This document shows, piece after piece, positions 25,750 through 33,690 of a stretch of DNA of 64,000 nucleotides (within the stretch, counting starts at the first letter, position 1; each line of letters begins with the position of its first letter). The DNA is from JAFGNV01 sp964612485 (GTDB taxonomy: Bacteria; Chloroflexota; Anaerolineae; 4572-78; J111), in contig CAZTFF010000009.1 in assembly GCA_964612485.1 (NCBI GenBank), positions 51,136-115,135 of the forward strand, read 5' to 3'. The notes beneath the pieces are model-generated. The model was not told the DNA's origin and made no database searches. It saw nothing but the letters and a program-made list of their open reading frames with translations. Both the position numbers and the translations under genes were made by a program.

Positions 25750-27291
25750 CTACCGGGCCGCTTCTAACCGTTGCAGGGCCTCATCTACATCAATAATACC
25801 CAGCGGCAGGCCCTCATTGAAAACCTGAACCCAGGTTTGACGGAAGGCAGGCGGCTGCCCAAATACGTTGATGGGCACGCGCTCCATGGTGGCTTTGCAG
25901 TTGTCGAATTCTTCAAAATACCAGTCGAAATCCGTGGTCGGCATCGTGGCCAGGTTGGTTTTGATGCCGGTTTGAACGCCGGTTTTGGCCATCCACAAAT
26001 TGCCGTATTCTTCTTGGGCCAGGAAGTTGACCAGATCAATGGCTACCGCTTTGTTGGGGCTCAATTCGGCGGCGGCCAAACTGCCGGCAGCGTAGATCAG
26101 ATGCTCGTTGTTGGCGGAGCCGTCGGGCATGGCGGGCCAGGGCATACAGCCTAATTCAAACTCAGGGGGCTGGCCGCCCTGATCCGGCGGAACAAAAGCG
26201 CGACCGGTATACCAGGAGCCTACCGGGAACATGCAGGCGTTTTCTTTGGTGTGGAAATCCTGATGGGCTTCAGCAATGGTCTTGGTAGCGTAGCTGTCGC
26301 CGTAGGCCGGCAAAGACACCACCGAATCCGCCCACTCAAGGGCAGCGCGCGCTTCGGGCGTATCCACCGGCAGTTGGCCGGTGAAGTATTGGGCAAAGTC
26401 ATCGATACCCATGGTGTGTTCCAGCGCGTACCAGTAAAGCAGCGCGCCGCTGCCCCACCACTGCTGCGCTCCGGCAAACACATCATACCCGGCCTCGTGG
26501 CAGGTTTGAGCCGCCTGCGAAAATTCTTCCGCCGAAAGTTGGCCGTCTTCGGGCAGTTCTATCCCCAGTTCATCAAAAAGGCGTTTATTGTAGTAAAGTT
26601 CCAGCGTGGCCGCCTCTAAAGCAACCGCGTACACTTCGCCGTTGGGCCAGGTCCAGGAGTCTTTGGCCCAGCCTTCCACGTTGTCCCAATTGACGCCGTC
26701 GCTCAAATCGGCGGTCCAGCCGGCATCGGGAATTTGGGGCGCGGTGCGGTCAATGTAGAAAACATCCGGGAAGCCTTCGCCGGCGGTCATGGTGTTTTGG
26801 ATGGCGTTGAACATTTCCTCTTTTTGCCACCACACAAATTCAATTTCTACGTTGGGGTGTTCGGCCATATAATCGGCAGCCACCTGCTCCAGCACGGCGC
26901 GTTTATTGACCTCTTCGGCCCAGTGGCTCCACCAGACAATTTTAACCATTTCATCGCCGGCGGATTCGTCGCCACCGGTACCGGCTTCAGCCGCCATCTT
27001 GGCCTCTTCAGCTTCCTGCATAGCGGCGTCGGCGGTGGCCTGCGCCTGTTCGGCGGCGGCTTTGGCCGCTTCGGCCTCTTCCGCCGAGGCATTGGCAGCG
27101 GCTTCGGCGGCAGCCACGGCCTCTTCGGCGGCGGCTTCCGCTTCGGCGGCTTTGGCTTCGGCGGCAGCCGCGTCGGCTTTGGCCTGATCCAATGCAACGG
27201 TATCGACGGTGGGCTGCGTCCCGCCACAGGCCGCAACCAGCAGCATGACGATCATGCTTACCAAAATTACACTCAACAATCTTTTGGACAT
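25750..27291 (-). CDS. lipoprotein sugar-binding protein with alanine-rich stalk
   Basis: This 513-aa extracellular solute-binding protein captures the substrate of the ABC importer encoded downstream. It has a lipoprotein signal (MIVMLLVAACGG, lipid Cys near 22). About 75 residues almost only of Ala, Glu, Lys and Ser follow (~30-105) and are predicted to form a long helix, which would hold the binding domain away from the membrane. The binding domain starts VKIVWWSHWAEEVNKRAVLE and has the family pattern MTAGEGFPDVFYID. The ligand is probably a sugar or sugar derivative. It is the first gene of the operon; AGGAGAAAG lies just before ATG 27291. Confidence 0.93.
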   Translation of the reverse strand: MSKRLLSVILVSMIVMLLVAACGGTQPTVDTVALDQAKADAAAAEAKAAEAEAAAEEAVAAAEAAANASAEEAEAAKAAAEQAQATADAAMQEAEEAKMAAEAGTGGDESAGDEMVKIVWWSHWAEEVNKRAVLEQVAADYMAEHPNVEIEFVWWQKEEMFNAIQNTMTAGEGFPDVFYIDRTAPQIPDAGWTADLSDGVNWDNVEGWAKDSWTWPNGEVYAVALEAATLELYYNKRLFDELGIELPEDGQLSAEEFSQAAQTCHEAGYDVFAGAQQWWGSGALLYWYALEHTMGIDDFAQYFTGQLPVDTPEARAALEWADSVVSLPAYGDSYATKTIAEAHQDFHTKENACMFPVGSWYTGRAFVPPDQGGQPPEFELGCMPWPAMPDGSANNEHLIYAAGSLAAAELSPNKAVAIDLVNFLAQEEYGNLWMAKTGVQTGIKTNLATMPTTDFDWYFEEFDNCKATMERVPINVFGQPPAFRQTWVQVFNEGLPLGIIDVDEALQRLEAAR

Positions 27292-27747
27292 TATTCTTTC
27301 TCCTTTAAAATTTGATCAAACCATAAATTTTTCAGAAACGGTTAAGGGATAGAGTAAACAGTTGATGGTGATACAAACCTCCTTTCAAACAGCTTTTCCG
27401 CGAGCAGAAAGCAGGTTAATACCGTCGAGCCGTCTCAATCGGATGAGAAAAGAGGATGTTTGGGGAGCCGGATCATACAGCTTTGGAGATTGGTGAGGGT
27501 AAAAACTTATTTTTCTATCCGAACAAGATGAGGTACAATATTGGCAGAGCTATTTTTAGAGCATTCACCGGGTTTTATCCCCCGGAGAATCATCTAAAGG
27601 CTCTGTTACCCTGAGGAGATACCGCTTCCCGTCAAGTTAGCCGGTATCTCCTTTTTTACTACTCGCGTTTTTCTTCATTGATTGTGCGTCGTTTTCTGCC
27701 AGATGCTTCACCTCCTTCCGCCGGACCAGGCATTGCTGCCAGCACAT
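27292..27747. other. 456-base leader of the ABC operon
   Basis: No gene is convincing here. The region should hold the promoter of the minus-strand ABC operon, but I see no near-consensus pair. It contains a terminator-like stem-loop (27615-27657) with a T-run on the plus strand. A plus-strand ORF (27682-27885) has no ribosome site or recognisable motif and was not accepted. Confidence 0.5.
27615..27657 (+). terminator. terminator-like stem-loop, family copy 1
   Basis: On the plus strand GGAGATACCG (27615-27624) pairs with CGGTATCTCC (27642-27651) and is followed by six T residues. No plus-strand gene ends here. The minus-strand reading is nearly identical to the element at 45367-45409, and both lie upstream of a catabolic operon in the same orientation relative to it. 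Confidence 0.65.
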
Positions 27748-27945
27748 TCAGCCGGTCGAGTGATTGTCTTCGTTCAACAAGGTTGCGTTTACCGGCTCCA
27801 TGCCCTCATCTATCCGATTGATGTTCCAGTCATCAGCCCAAACTTCAAGAAAGGGGCTGTTTACAGCAAAATCATCATCAAATAAGTGGCGGGCATCCTC
27901 AAATTCAAGGCCGGTCAGGTTGAGTTCGATGTCGAATTCATTCAT
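27748..27945 (-). CDS. possible small acidic protein (65 aa), unknown
   Basis: I do not recognise this product. From ATG 27945 it is 65 aa and acidic, starting MNEFDIELNLTGLEFEDARH. The stretch LEFEDARHLFDDDF faintly recalls the BrnT toxin core (FEDA..VFDD), but the rest does not match and no partner antitoxin is seen. The ribosome site is weak (GAGACG). It lies between lacI and the ABC operon on the same strand. It could be a remnant or spurious. Confidence 0.3.
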   Translation of the reverse strand: MNEFDIELNLTGLEFEDARHLFDDDFAVNSPFLEVWADDWNINRIDEGMEPVNATLLNEDNHSTG

Positions 27946-27986
27946 TTTACGTCTCGGTGGTAAAGAAAAATTTTGTTTTAAAGGAA

Positions 27987-29000
27987 TCAAGCAGATTCTC
28001 GATAGATGATTTGATAATCCAACATTTTTTGGCGGGCCGGAAGCGGCGTGTCGCTGTTGATGCGTTCCATCAACATATGGGCCGCGGTTGCGCCCAATAC
28101 ATTGACATCTTTATGCACGGTGGTCAATTTGGGCCGGACAATGGTCGCTTCGGGAATATTGTCGAAGCCGGCAATCGCTACATCATTGGGCACAGACAGG
28201 CCGGCATCAACCGCATAAAGCAGCGCATCCACGGCCACCAGATCGTTGGCCGCAAAAACGGCGGTGGGTGGGTTGGACGCGGACAACAGGGCTTGCATGG
28301 CTTCCGCGCCGTTGCCCCGCCGGAATCTGGTATGGTAGATCAGATTATCGTCAATTGGAATATTGTGTTTTTGAAGAGCGTTGAGATACCCCTGCTTGCG
28401 CAGCCGGGCCGCCCACAACGTTTCCGGCCCGGCAATGGTGCCAATCCGCAGGTGCCCCTGTTGGATCAGGTGCGTGGTCATATCTTCGGCGGCCTGAGCT
28501 TCATCAAGGGTGATATTGTCAACAAAAGGATGGGTGGGATCGGTTCCGTGGATGACCACATTAATGCCCGCGTCAACCAGGCGGTTGAGGTCATGTCCGG
28601 TCCATTGATAGGTTTGGGTGATCACGCCGTCTACACCGCGCCGGGTTAAAACATCCAGCAATTCTTTTTCCCGTTGGGCGTTGTTGTGGGTGCTAAAGAT
28701 CATCACCTCAAAGTTTTTTTCTTCGGCGGCTGTTTGCACGGCAGCGGCAAAATGGGGATAAAAAGGATTTTCCACGCGCGGGATCATCACAGCCAGGAGG
28801 TTAGAGCGGTTGGTGCGCAGCATTTGGGCCGCGCTGACCGGCTGGTAGTTCAATGTTCTGGCCGCCTCCAAAACCTTTTGGCGGGTTTCATCGCTGATTC
28901 TGACATTACCGCCACTTTTTCCATTGATGACGTAAGAGACGGTGGTGCGAGACACCCCGGCCAGTTGGGCCACATCTTTGCTGGTTGGTCTTTCTTTCAT
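27987..29000 (-). CDS. LacI-family transcriptional regulator
   Basis: This 337-aa regulator has the N-terminal LacI helix-turn-helix (SKDVAQLAGVSRTTVSYVIN, residues 7-26) with a hinge helix region (QPVSAAQMLRTNRSNLLAV), and a periplasmic-binding-like effector domain with NDLVAVDALLYAVDAG and VAIAGFDNIPEA. It is transcribed in the same direction as the ABC/sulfatase operon downstream, its likely target. An inverted repeat flanking its own -10 element suggests autoregulation. Confidence 0.93.
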   Translation of the reverse strand: MKERPTSKDVAQLAGVSRTTVSYVINGKSGGNVRISDETRQKVLEAARTLNYQPVSAAQMLRTNRSNLLAVMIPRVENPFYPHFAAAVQTAAEEKNFEVMIFSTHNNAQREKELLDVLTRRGVDGVITQTYQWTGHDLNRLVDAGINVVIHGTDPTHPFVDNITLDEAQAAEDMTTHLIQQGHLRIGTIAGPETLWAARLRKQGYLNALQKHNIPIDDNLIYHTRFRRGNGAEAMQALLSASNPPTAVFAANDLVAVDALLYAVDAGLSVPNDVAIAGFDNIPEATIVRPKLTTVHKDVNVLGATAAHMLMERINSDTPLPARQKMLDYQIIYRESA

Positions 29001-29022
29001 AATATCAAATCCAATTTTGATA

Positions 29023-29062
29023 ACACGTAACAGATTATACGTGTCACCTGTTACGTGTCACC
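29023..29062 (-). promoter_or_regulatory. lacI promoter with flanking operator arms
   Basis: The arms ACACGTAACAG (29023-29033) and CTGTTACGTGT (29048-29058) are exact reverse complements and enclose a minus-strand TATAAT (29039-29034). GGTGAC (29062-29057) is a weak -35 at 17 bp. The position suggests that a repressor, probably the LacI protein itself, controls this promoter. Confidence 0.6.
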
Positions 29063-29271
29063 ATCATAACACAAAATATTTTTCGAGTCAAGACCGCTTC
29101 CAGGATTTTGACCTTAAAATTGTTGCGTCAATTTTAAATTACGCCCGGATTCGCCCCCAAGCCCAAACACGCGCCGGTGTTGACAACCCTCTCATTCTCA
29201 GTATGATAATTGTCAGTTAAAACTGCTACGTTATTGACAAAACAGGATGCAGTAAAGGATCAATCCACCTG

Positions 29272-30054
29272 ATGACGATTGAAAACACCCCCAACTCGAC
29301 AAACATTTCCACCACCCCGCCGGATGTTCGGTCCAACCAGGCTCTGGCAGAAAAAATCAACCGCCTGTTTGCCAATCACTGGCTGCTGATCTTCAATACC
29401 GCCTGGGGCCTGTTTGTAATTTTGCCCTGGCTGGCCCCGCTTTTTATGGAATGGGGGCTGATCTGGCCCGGCAAAGCCGTTTATTTTATCTACAACTTTT
29501 TTTGCCACCAACTACCGGAACGCTCCTGGTTTTTGTTTGGCCCCCAATTCAGCTATCCTCAAACCGAGATTGCCCAGGCCTGGGGCCTCTCGATGAGTGA
29601 AATAAGCGGCGAACTGATCCGCCGCCGCTTCATCGGCACGCCGGAACTGGGCTGGAAAGTGGCCTGGTCGGATCGAATGGTGTCGATGTACGGCAGCATT
29701 TTTTTGTTTGGCCTGGGCTACGCCCTTTTACGAAAACGCGGTATCCGGCTAAAAGGCATCAAATGGTGGATGTTTCTGCTGCTGATCGCGCCCATGGCCC
29801 TCGACGGCACCACCCACCTGATCAACGACGCGCTGCGGCTGGACTTTCGCCAGACCAATGCCTGGGCCGCGGCCCTCACCAACAACGCTTTTCCCGCCCA
29901 ATTTTATGTGGATGATATGTTTGGTTCGCTGAACTCGGTTTTGCGCCTGATCACGGGCATTCTTTTTGGCCTGGGCGTGGTCTGGTTCTTGTGGCCGCTG
30001 ATGGACAACGAATTTTCGCCCCAACGCGGCATCTCATCTGAAAGTGATGCTTAA
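29272..30054 (+). CDS. DUF2085 family membrane protein
   Basis: The 260-aa protein belongs to the DUF2085 family of unknown function: it has the signature FFCHQLPERSWFLFG near residues 76-90 and PMALDGTTHLINDALRL near 170. There are about five hydrophobic helices, with one conserved Cys next to His in the first signature. It is followed after 3 bases by ubiX, so the two are probably co-transcribed. The start is ATG at 29272. Confidence 0.85.
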   Translation: MTIENTPNSTNISTTPPDVRSNQALAEKINRLFANHWLLIFNTAWGLFVILPWLAPLFMEWGLIWPGKAVYFIYNFFCHQLPERSWFLFGPQFSYPQTEIAQAWGLSMSEISGELIRRRFIGTPELGWKVAWSDRMVSMYGSIFLFGLGYALLRKRGIRLKGIKWWMFLLLIAPMALDGTTHLINDALRLDFRQTNAWAAALTNNAFPAQFYVDDMFGSLNSVLRLITGILFGLGVVWFLWPLMDNEFSPQRGISSESDA

Positions 30055-30057
30055 GCC

Positions 30058-30636
30058 TTGAAACGACTCATTATCGGCTTTTCCGGCGCAACCGGCGTAA
30101 TCTACGGCATTCGGCTGCTGGAGGTGCTGCGTAGCGTAGCGGATGTGGAAACGCACCTGATTATCAGCCACGCCGCCCAACGGACCATCCTTCTGGAAAC
30201 CGATTACACGGTGGAACAGGTTGAAGTCCTGGCCGACACACACTACGATTTTAACGACATTGCCGCCGCCATCGCCTCCGGCTCCTACCAAACGATGGGA
30301 ATGGTGGTGGTTCCCTGCGCCGTCAAAACCCTCTCCGGCATTGCCAACGCCTACAGCGATAATCTCATTCTCCGCGCTGCCGATGTAACGCTCAAAGAAA
30401 AGCGCAAACTGGTGCTGGCCTTCCGCGAAACGCCGCTCCATCTGGGCCACATCCGCTTGATGGCCCAGGCTGCCGAACTGGGCGCGCTTCTGGTGCCGCC
30501 GATGCCCGCCTTTTACCACCGCCCCCAAACCCTCGACGACATCATTAACCAGTCCGTCAACCGGCTGCTGGATATGCTGGAGATTGAACTTCCTCAAGAT
30601 TTGTTTGATCGCTGGCAGGGGCCGACTACCTCATAA
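30058..30636 (+). CDS. ubiX: flavin prenyltransferase UbiX
   Basis: UbiX makes prenylated FMN, the cofactor of UbiD-type decarboxylases. The 192-aa product has the flavin-binding start IIGFSGATGVIYGIRLLE, the VPCAVKTLSGIANAYSDNL segment and RETPLHLGHIRLM, PPMPAFYHRPQTLDDIINQS. The start codon is TTG at 30058, 3 bases after the DUF2085 gene. No ubiD gene is in the window, so the decarboxylase served is unknown. Confidence 0.95.
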   Translation: MKRLIIGFSGATGVIYGIRLLEVLRSVADVETHLIISHAAQRTILLETDYTVEQVEVLADTHYDFNDIAAAIASGSYQTMGMVVVPCAVKTLSGIANAYSDNLILRAADVTLKEKRKLVLAFRETPLHLGHIRLMAQAAELGALLVPPMPAFYHRPQTLDDIINQSVNRLLDMLEIELPQDLFDRWQGPTTS

Positions 30637-30709
30637 AAAGTTTAACGCCTTATTCATTTTTTCAGACTAATCTACGAACAATGCCCGATCCGGCGAATCC
30701 GAAACGAAA

Positions 30710-30815
30710 AAAGGAGCGCAGAGACACGCTGAGGCCCCACAGAGATACACAGAGAATTGTAAAATGTTTTTTCTTCGTGAACTCTGCGCCTTCTCTGCGA
30801 GCCTCCGTGTAACAT
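30710..30815. repeat. dispersed CGCAGAGA-type intergenic repeat
   Basis: The gap between ubiX and the permease holds GCGCAGAGACACGCTGAGG followed about 80 bases on by CTCTGCGCCTTCTCTGCGAG, two related but divergent halves of a known dispersed intergenic repeat style. It is non-coding. Confidence 0.5.
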
Positions 30816-30846
30816 CTTTAAACCGCACAGGACACAGACCAACCTG

Positions 30847-33462
30847 ATGTTTTCACTGCAAGCCATCCTCAAACTATCGCTCCGCAACCTGACCACGCGC
30901 AAACTGCGCACCTTGCTGACGCTGACCGGCATTGTGCTGGGTGTGGCCGTGGTGCTGGCCATCGACATCACCAACGACAGCACCCTGGACTCGATCCGCA
31001 CCGTTTTTGATGAGGCGTCGGGCAAAGCGCACCTGGTCATCACCGATGACAGCGCCTTGCCGGAGGCGTTTGCGGCATCGACGCTGAAACAGGTGCAGCG
31101 CGTGGCGGGGGTAGTGGCCGCCGCGCCCTCCCTCAACCGCACCACGCTGACGGTGAAACAGGCGGCGGAATGGGGGCTATCGTTCAGCGTAGCCGGCGCC
31201 TCGGCGGCCAATGATATTTTGATTCTGGGCGTTGACCCGGAACTGGACCCCCAGGTTCGGGATTACACCCTGGTGGCTGGGGAATGGCTGCCCGATAAAG
31301 AAACCCGCGCCTACCAAGCCCTGATCGTGCAGGATTATGCCGATGAGCAAGCCTACGAACTGGGCGGCGACATCGAAATTTTGTTTGAGGAGGGAGTCAA
31401 AGAAACATTGGAAATTGTGGGCCTCATCGCCAAGCAAGGCCCCGGCCTGCAAAACGAGGGCGCCGTCATCATCATCCCGCTGGATACCGCCCAGCGGCTC
31501 TTCAATCTCAGCGGCAGCATCGACCAGATCGATGTGGTGCTGGAACCGGCCCTGGCCGAAAACAGTATCGCCTTGGAAGAAACCCGCCGGGCAGTACAGG
31601 CCCAATTGGGCCGCAATTATGCGGTGCAATATCCCGCTTCCCGGGGCGATGTGGCGGCCAAACAAATTGAAAGTTACCAGGTGGGGCTGAGTTTTTTCAG
31701 CGCCATTGCCCTGTTTGTGGGCGCGTTTCTCATCTACAACACCTTTACGATGACGGTGGTAGAGCGCACGCGCGAAATTGGCATGCTGCGCACCCTGGGT
31801 ATGCAGCGCCGGCAAATTGGCGAGTTGGTGCTCAGCGAGGCGCTGCTGTTGGGGTCGATTGGCTCGCTGCTCGGGCTGGGGTTTGGCATTTTGCTGGCGC
31901 GGGGGCTGATGCGCAGCGTTAGAGTAATTACCGGCAGCGAGGTGCTGTCGATGGACATTCCCCTGGATGGGCTGGGCTGGGCGCTGCTGGTAGGGCTGGG
32001 CGTCACGCTGGTTTCGGCGGTGCTGCCGGCGGTCACGGCCAGCCGGGTTTCGCCGTTGGAGTCGCTCCGCATCAGTGCGGCCCCGCCGGCCGCTTTGCTG
32101 GGCCGCATTGGCTGGGTGGTGGGCAGCGTGCTGGTGGCCGGGGCGTATCTGGTTTTGTACCGGCTGCCCATCCCCGAATCCTTTGAAATTTCGGTGGGAT
32201 TTGCCAGCGTGTTTGCCCTCTTACTGGGCGCGACCCTGATTGTGCCGGTGACGATTGCGCCGCTGGAACGCACCATTCGTCCCCTGATCAGCGGCCTTTA
32301 CAAAGGTGAGGGGCGGCTGGGCGCGGGCAATGTGCGCCGGGCCAAAGGCCGGACCGCGCTGACAGTGGCCGCGTTGATGATCGGCATTGCCATGATCATC
32401 GGCATTCAGACGATGACCCGCAGTTTTGAAACCGATCTGGATCATTGGGTAGCCACCGCCTTGGGCGGCGATTTGTATATCCGTTCTCCCCAGCCGATGC
32501 GCGAGGAATTTGGCTCTCGCCTGCTGGACGAGCCGGACGTGGTGGCTGTCAGCCCCATCACCTACCAACGCGCCCGCTACGTGCCGCCCGACGGCGATCC
32601 CGACAAGGCCGATAATCTATTGTGGGTGGGCATCGACCCCGCCACCTATCTCCAGGTAGGTAGCTACGTGTACGCCGACCCGACCACTGACCCCGAAGCG
32701 GTGCTGGCCCGGCTGGTCCAAGGCGGTGCGATCATCATCTCCACCACCTTGGCCGACCGTTATCACGTGGGCAAAGGCGACACCATCACTTTGGAAACGC
32801 GCCGGGGCCAGCAGCCGTTTGAAATTGTGGCCGTGGTGATCGATTTTTCCAGCCAGGGGTTTACCATCAATGGCAGCCGCACCGATGTGGAACGATTCTT
32901 TGGCCGCCGCAAGGTAGACACCTTCATCCTGGAGGTGGCCGATGACGCGGATACCGTGGCCGTGGGCGAACGGATCGAGGCCCGCCACGGCGGCAGCCGC
33001 CACATCACCATTGAAACCACCGAAAGTTTCCGCCGGCGGGTCAACGAGGTCAGCCGCAATGCGTTTGCCCTGTTTGACGTACTGGGCATGATCGGCATGA
33101 TCATTGCCGCCCTGGGCGTGATCAATACGCTGCTGATGAATGTTTTTGAACGGCAGCGGGAAATCGGCGGCCTGCGCAGTTTGGGCATGACCCGGCGGCA
33201 GGTGGCCCGCATGATCCTGGCCGAAAGCGGCACGATGGGCTTTATTGGCGGGATTTTTGGTATTGGTTTTGGGCTGGCGTTATCCCGCATTTTTCTGCTG
33301 GGCATCCAGGGCATCGCCGGCTACACGCTCAACTACTATCTCCCGCCCGAATCGCTGGCCATCAGCGCGGGCATTGCGCTGCTGGTATCGCAAGGCGCGG
33401 CGCTGTATCCGGCCTGGCGGGCCAGCCGGGTCCGCATTATCGAGGCTATTCAGCATGAGTAA
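30847..33462 (+). CDS. ABC transporter permease with two FtsX domains
   Basis: This 871-aa permease belongs to the MacB/LolCE-like superfamily: an N-terminal helix (TLTGIVLGVAVVLAIDIT), a large extracellular MacB-type domain, an FtsX domain (ERTREIGMLRTLGMQRRQIG near 305), then a second copy of the same order with RQREIGGLRSLGMTRRQVAR near 775. Such ten-helix proteins move lipids or lipoproteins, or serve in export, with a LolD-like ATPase. No ATPase gene is adjacent, which is unusual. The start is ATG 30847. Confidence 0.9.
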   Translation: MFSLQAILKLSLRNLTTRKLRTLLTLTGIVLGVAVVLAIDITNDSTLDSIRTVFDEASGKAHLVITDDSALPEAFAASTLKQVQRVAGVVAAAPSLNRTTLTVKQAAEWGLSFSVAGASAANDILILGVDPELDPQVRDYTLVAGEWLPDKETRAYQALIVQDYADEQAYELGGDIEILFEEGVKETLEIVGLIAKQGPGLQNEGAVIIIPLDTAQRLFNLSGSIDQIDVVLEPALAENSIALEETRRAVQAQLGRNYAVQYPASRGDVAAKQIESYQVGLSFFSAIALFVGAFLIYNTFTMTVVERTREIGMLRTLGMQRRQIGELVLSEALLLGSIGSLLGLGFGILLARGLMRSVRVITGSEVLSMDIPLDGLGWALLVGLGVTLVSAVLPAVTASRVSPLESLRISAAPPAALLGRIGWVVGSVLVAGAYLVLYRLPIPESFEISVGFASVFALLLGATLIVPVTIAPLERTIRPLISGLYKGEGRLGAGNVRRAKGRTALTVAALMIGIAMIIGIQTMTRSFETDLDHWVATALGGDLYIRSPQPMREEFGSRLLDEPDVVAVSPITYQRARYVPPDGDPDKADNLLWVGIDPATYLQVGSYVYADPTTDPEAVLARLVQGGAIIISTTLADRYHVGKGDTITLETRRGQQPFEIVAVVIDFSSQGFTINGSRTDVERFFGRRKVDTFILEVADDADTVAVGERIEARHGGSRHITIETTESFRRRVNEVSRNAFALFDVLGMIGMIIAALGVINTLLMNVFERQREIGGLRSLGMTRRQVARMILAESGTMGFIGGIFGIGFGLALSRIFLLGIQGIAGYTLNYYLPPESLAISAGIALLVSQGAALYPAWRASRVRIIEAIQHE

Positions 33463-33550
33463 AAGAATGGCCCTGAATTTCCATGCAAATAGGGGCGAAT
33501 AGCCATTCGCCCCTACTTATTTAACCGAAGCTGCTACCCTTTGGTTGACA

Positions 33551-33651
33551 TGTCATTCCGAGAAGCAGAGCGACGAGGAATCTCCGAGGCATCAGCCAAA
33601 ATAGGGCGATTACGTGGAAATTCTTCGCTCGTCCCTCGCTCAGAATGACAC
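33551..33651. repeat. TGTCATTC...GAATGACA imperfect inverted repeat (copy A)
   Basis: TGTCATTCCGAGAAG at the left and CTCGCTCAGAATGACA at the right end form an imperfect palindrome with internal AGGAATCT/AAATTCTTCG. Two related elements lie at 40791-40869 and 48413-48575. They fill gaps only and resemble REP/MITE-type repeats. Confidence 0.7.
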
Positions 33652-33690
33652 ATTTGGGACAGGCAGCAACATTCATTTGGCGAACCAAAT

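Noticed and set aside
26734..27315. Plus-strand Gly/Phe-rich ORF of 193 codons
   Set aside because: It is the complement of the Ala-rich stalk of the binding protein; the composition is explained by the GCN codons opposite.
27682..27885. Plus-strand ORF of 67 codons upstream of the ABC operon
   Set aside because: No ribosome site and overlaps the slightly better minus-strand candidate at 27748-27945.
30672..31211. Minus-strand ORF of 179 codons
   Set aside because: It overlaps the start of the FtsX-type permease on the other strand and shows no motif.
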